Positions 39,747-40,358 of a stretch of DNA of 40,358 bases are shown here, piece after piece. Every line of letters begins with the position of its first letter. Position 1 is the first letter of the stretch. Position numbers and translations under genes: made by a program. The stretch comes from Phycisphaerae bacterium (GTDB lineage: Bacteria > Planctomycetota > Phycisphaerae > Sedimentisphaerales > Anaerohalosphaeraceae), in NCBI GenBank assembly GCA_018433925.1, contig JAHDQI010000059.1, forward strand, positions 1 through 40,358. The letters are read 5' to 3'. Below the pieces are notes generated by a model that saw only the letters and a list, made by a program, of their open reading frames with translations, made no database searches and was not told the origin of the DNA.

Positions 39747-40358
39747 TTATGCTTTCCGATCCGGCATCTGATCGGTACTGCCTCGAGTTCCCCCTCCAGC
39801 TCTTCGGAGAATTTGATCTCGACGCGACAGATACAACTGTTCCTGAATCAGTTTGCGGTTGGCGCTGATCAGGTCAGCCAAAATTCCCAGCACCCAGAGC
39901 AGGAACATCATGATCAGCAGAATCGCCGCCAGCAGCAGAGATTGAAGATGCCCGCCGCCCCGGCCGCTGAAGAAAAAGAACAGATAGCGGATACACAAAG
40001 CCAGCCCCAACAGACCCGGCAGAACGGAACAATACAAAAAAGTCCGCAGCGGCTTATAGGTAATATAAGAACGCAGGATGATGGATGCCGACCGACGAAC
40101 ATAGCGAGGAATCGATGAAATCAGACGCGATTCACGCGTTTTCGCGTTGACCCGGATAGGCACATGGCCGATCCGCAGGTCCATGTGCCCGGCCTGGATG
40201 ATTGTCTCCAGTGTGTACGTATAGCGATTAAAGACGTGCAGTTTCATCGCCGCCTCAGCCGAGTACGCGCGAAACCCGCTGGTTGTATCCGGAATATCTG
40301 TCCCGGAAGACTGGCGCACCACCCGGCTGCCGATCTGTTGAAGCTTCTTTTTGCACCA
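39747..40358 (-). CDS. GT2 glycosyltransferase (polyprenyl-phosphate sugar type), N-terminus cut by window edge
   Basis: 203 C-terminal residues are visible. VVRQSSGTDIPDTTSGFRAY is typical of GT2 enzymes of the dolichyl/undecaprenyl-phosphate mannose or glucose synthase group. Next come VPIRVNAKTRESRLISSI and two membrane helices (about 117-133 and 143-165 of the visible part). The catalytic N-terminal part with the DxD motif lies outside the window. It probably forms a polyprenyl-phosphate sugar used by the adjacent GT-C-like protein. Confidence 0.85.
   Translation of the reverse strand, partial: WCKKKLQQIGSRVVRQSSGTDIPDTTSGFRAYSAEAAMKLHVFNRYTYTLETIIQAGHMDLRIGHVPIRVNAKTRESRLISSIPRYVRRSASIILRSYITYKPLRTFLYCSVLPGLLGLALCIRYLFFFFSGRGGGHLQSLLLAAILLIMMFLLWVLGILADLISANRKLIQEQLYLSRRDQILRRAGGGTRGSTDQMPDRKA

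Noticed and set aside
1-40358. CRISPR arrays, tRNA or rRNA genes, insertion sequences
   Set aside because: None was recognised by eye on either strand.

Overview
The window looks like a chromosomal segment of a Planctomycetota bacterium, most likely class Phycisphaerae or a close relative. This rests on secreted enzymes ending in dockerin-type EF-hand repeats, a PEP-CTERM protein, a prepilin-like protein of the H-X9-DG type, and an ECF sigma/FecR pair whose anti-sigma carries a carbohydrate-binding domain. The placement is inferred from protein character only; no rRNA or tRNA is present. I saw no insertion sequence, phage core gene or CRISPR array.

Region 1 (1-13607, all minus strand) is a glucan-utilisation block. 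Transcription runs right to left: ECF sigma factor, FecR/NPCBM anti-sigma (4-base start/stop overlap), prepilin-like surface protein, two related secreted proteins with starch-binding-like modules (one ending in a dockerin, one in PEP-CTERM), SGNH hydrolase, GH13, GH57, then a GH31 alpha-glucosidase cut by the window edge. The enzymes all point to alpha-glucans. A plausible reading is that the anti-sigma senses glycan outside the membrane and releases the sigma factor.

Region 2 (13956-29790, plus strand except one small gene) is a type IV pilus / type II secretion-like locus: a two-component protein lacking its phospho-acceptor histidine, the PilB/GspE ATPase with MshEN-like motifs, PilC/GspF, a major pseudopilin, two minor pilins, two very large tandem PilX-like proteins, PilM, PilN, PilO, a ParA-like ATPase, a PilP/GspB-like protein and the PilQ/GspD secretin. 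PilM to ParA are joined by ATGA overlaps. Prepilin peptidase and the retraction ATPase PilT are absent from the window. A possible structured leader RNA lies upstream of pilC.

Region 3 (29866-34522, minus strand) holds an M3 oligoendopeptidase, a COQ7/ferritin-like di-iron protein, a small membrane protein of the so-called holin family, and a secreted transglutaminase-like protein.

Region 4 (34523-37861, plus strand) holds dnaK preceded by a perfect sigma-54 consensus, a DUF4174 protein, and an Nfu-type Fe-S scaffold with a good sigma-70 promoter. Region 5 (37866-40358, minus strand) holds a polytopic glycosyltransferase-like membrane protein and the C-terminal part of a family 2 glycosyltransferase, probably for lipid-linked sugar transfer to the cell surface.

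The points most worth following are the histidine-less kinase fused to an intact receiver, the sigma-54 promoter of dnaK, the ParA-like ATPase inside the pilus operon, and the sigma/anti-sigma pair with a built-in carbohydrate-binding module.
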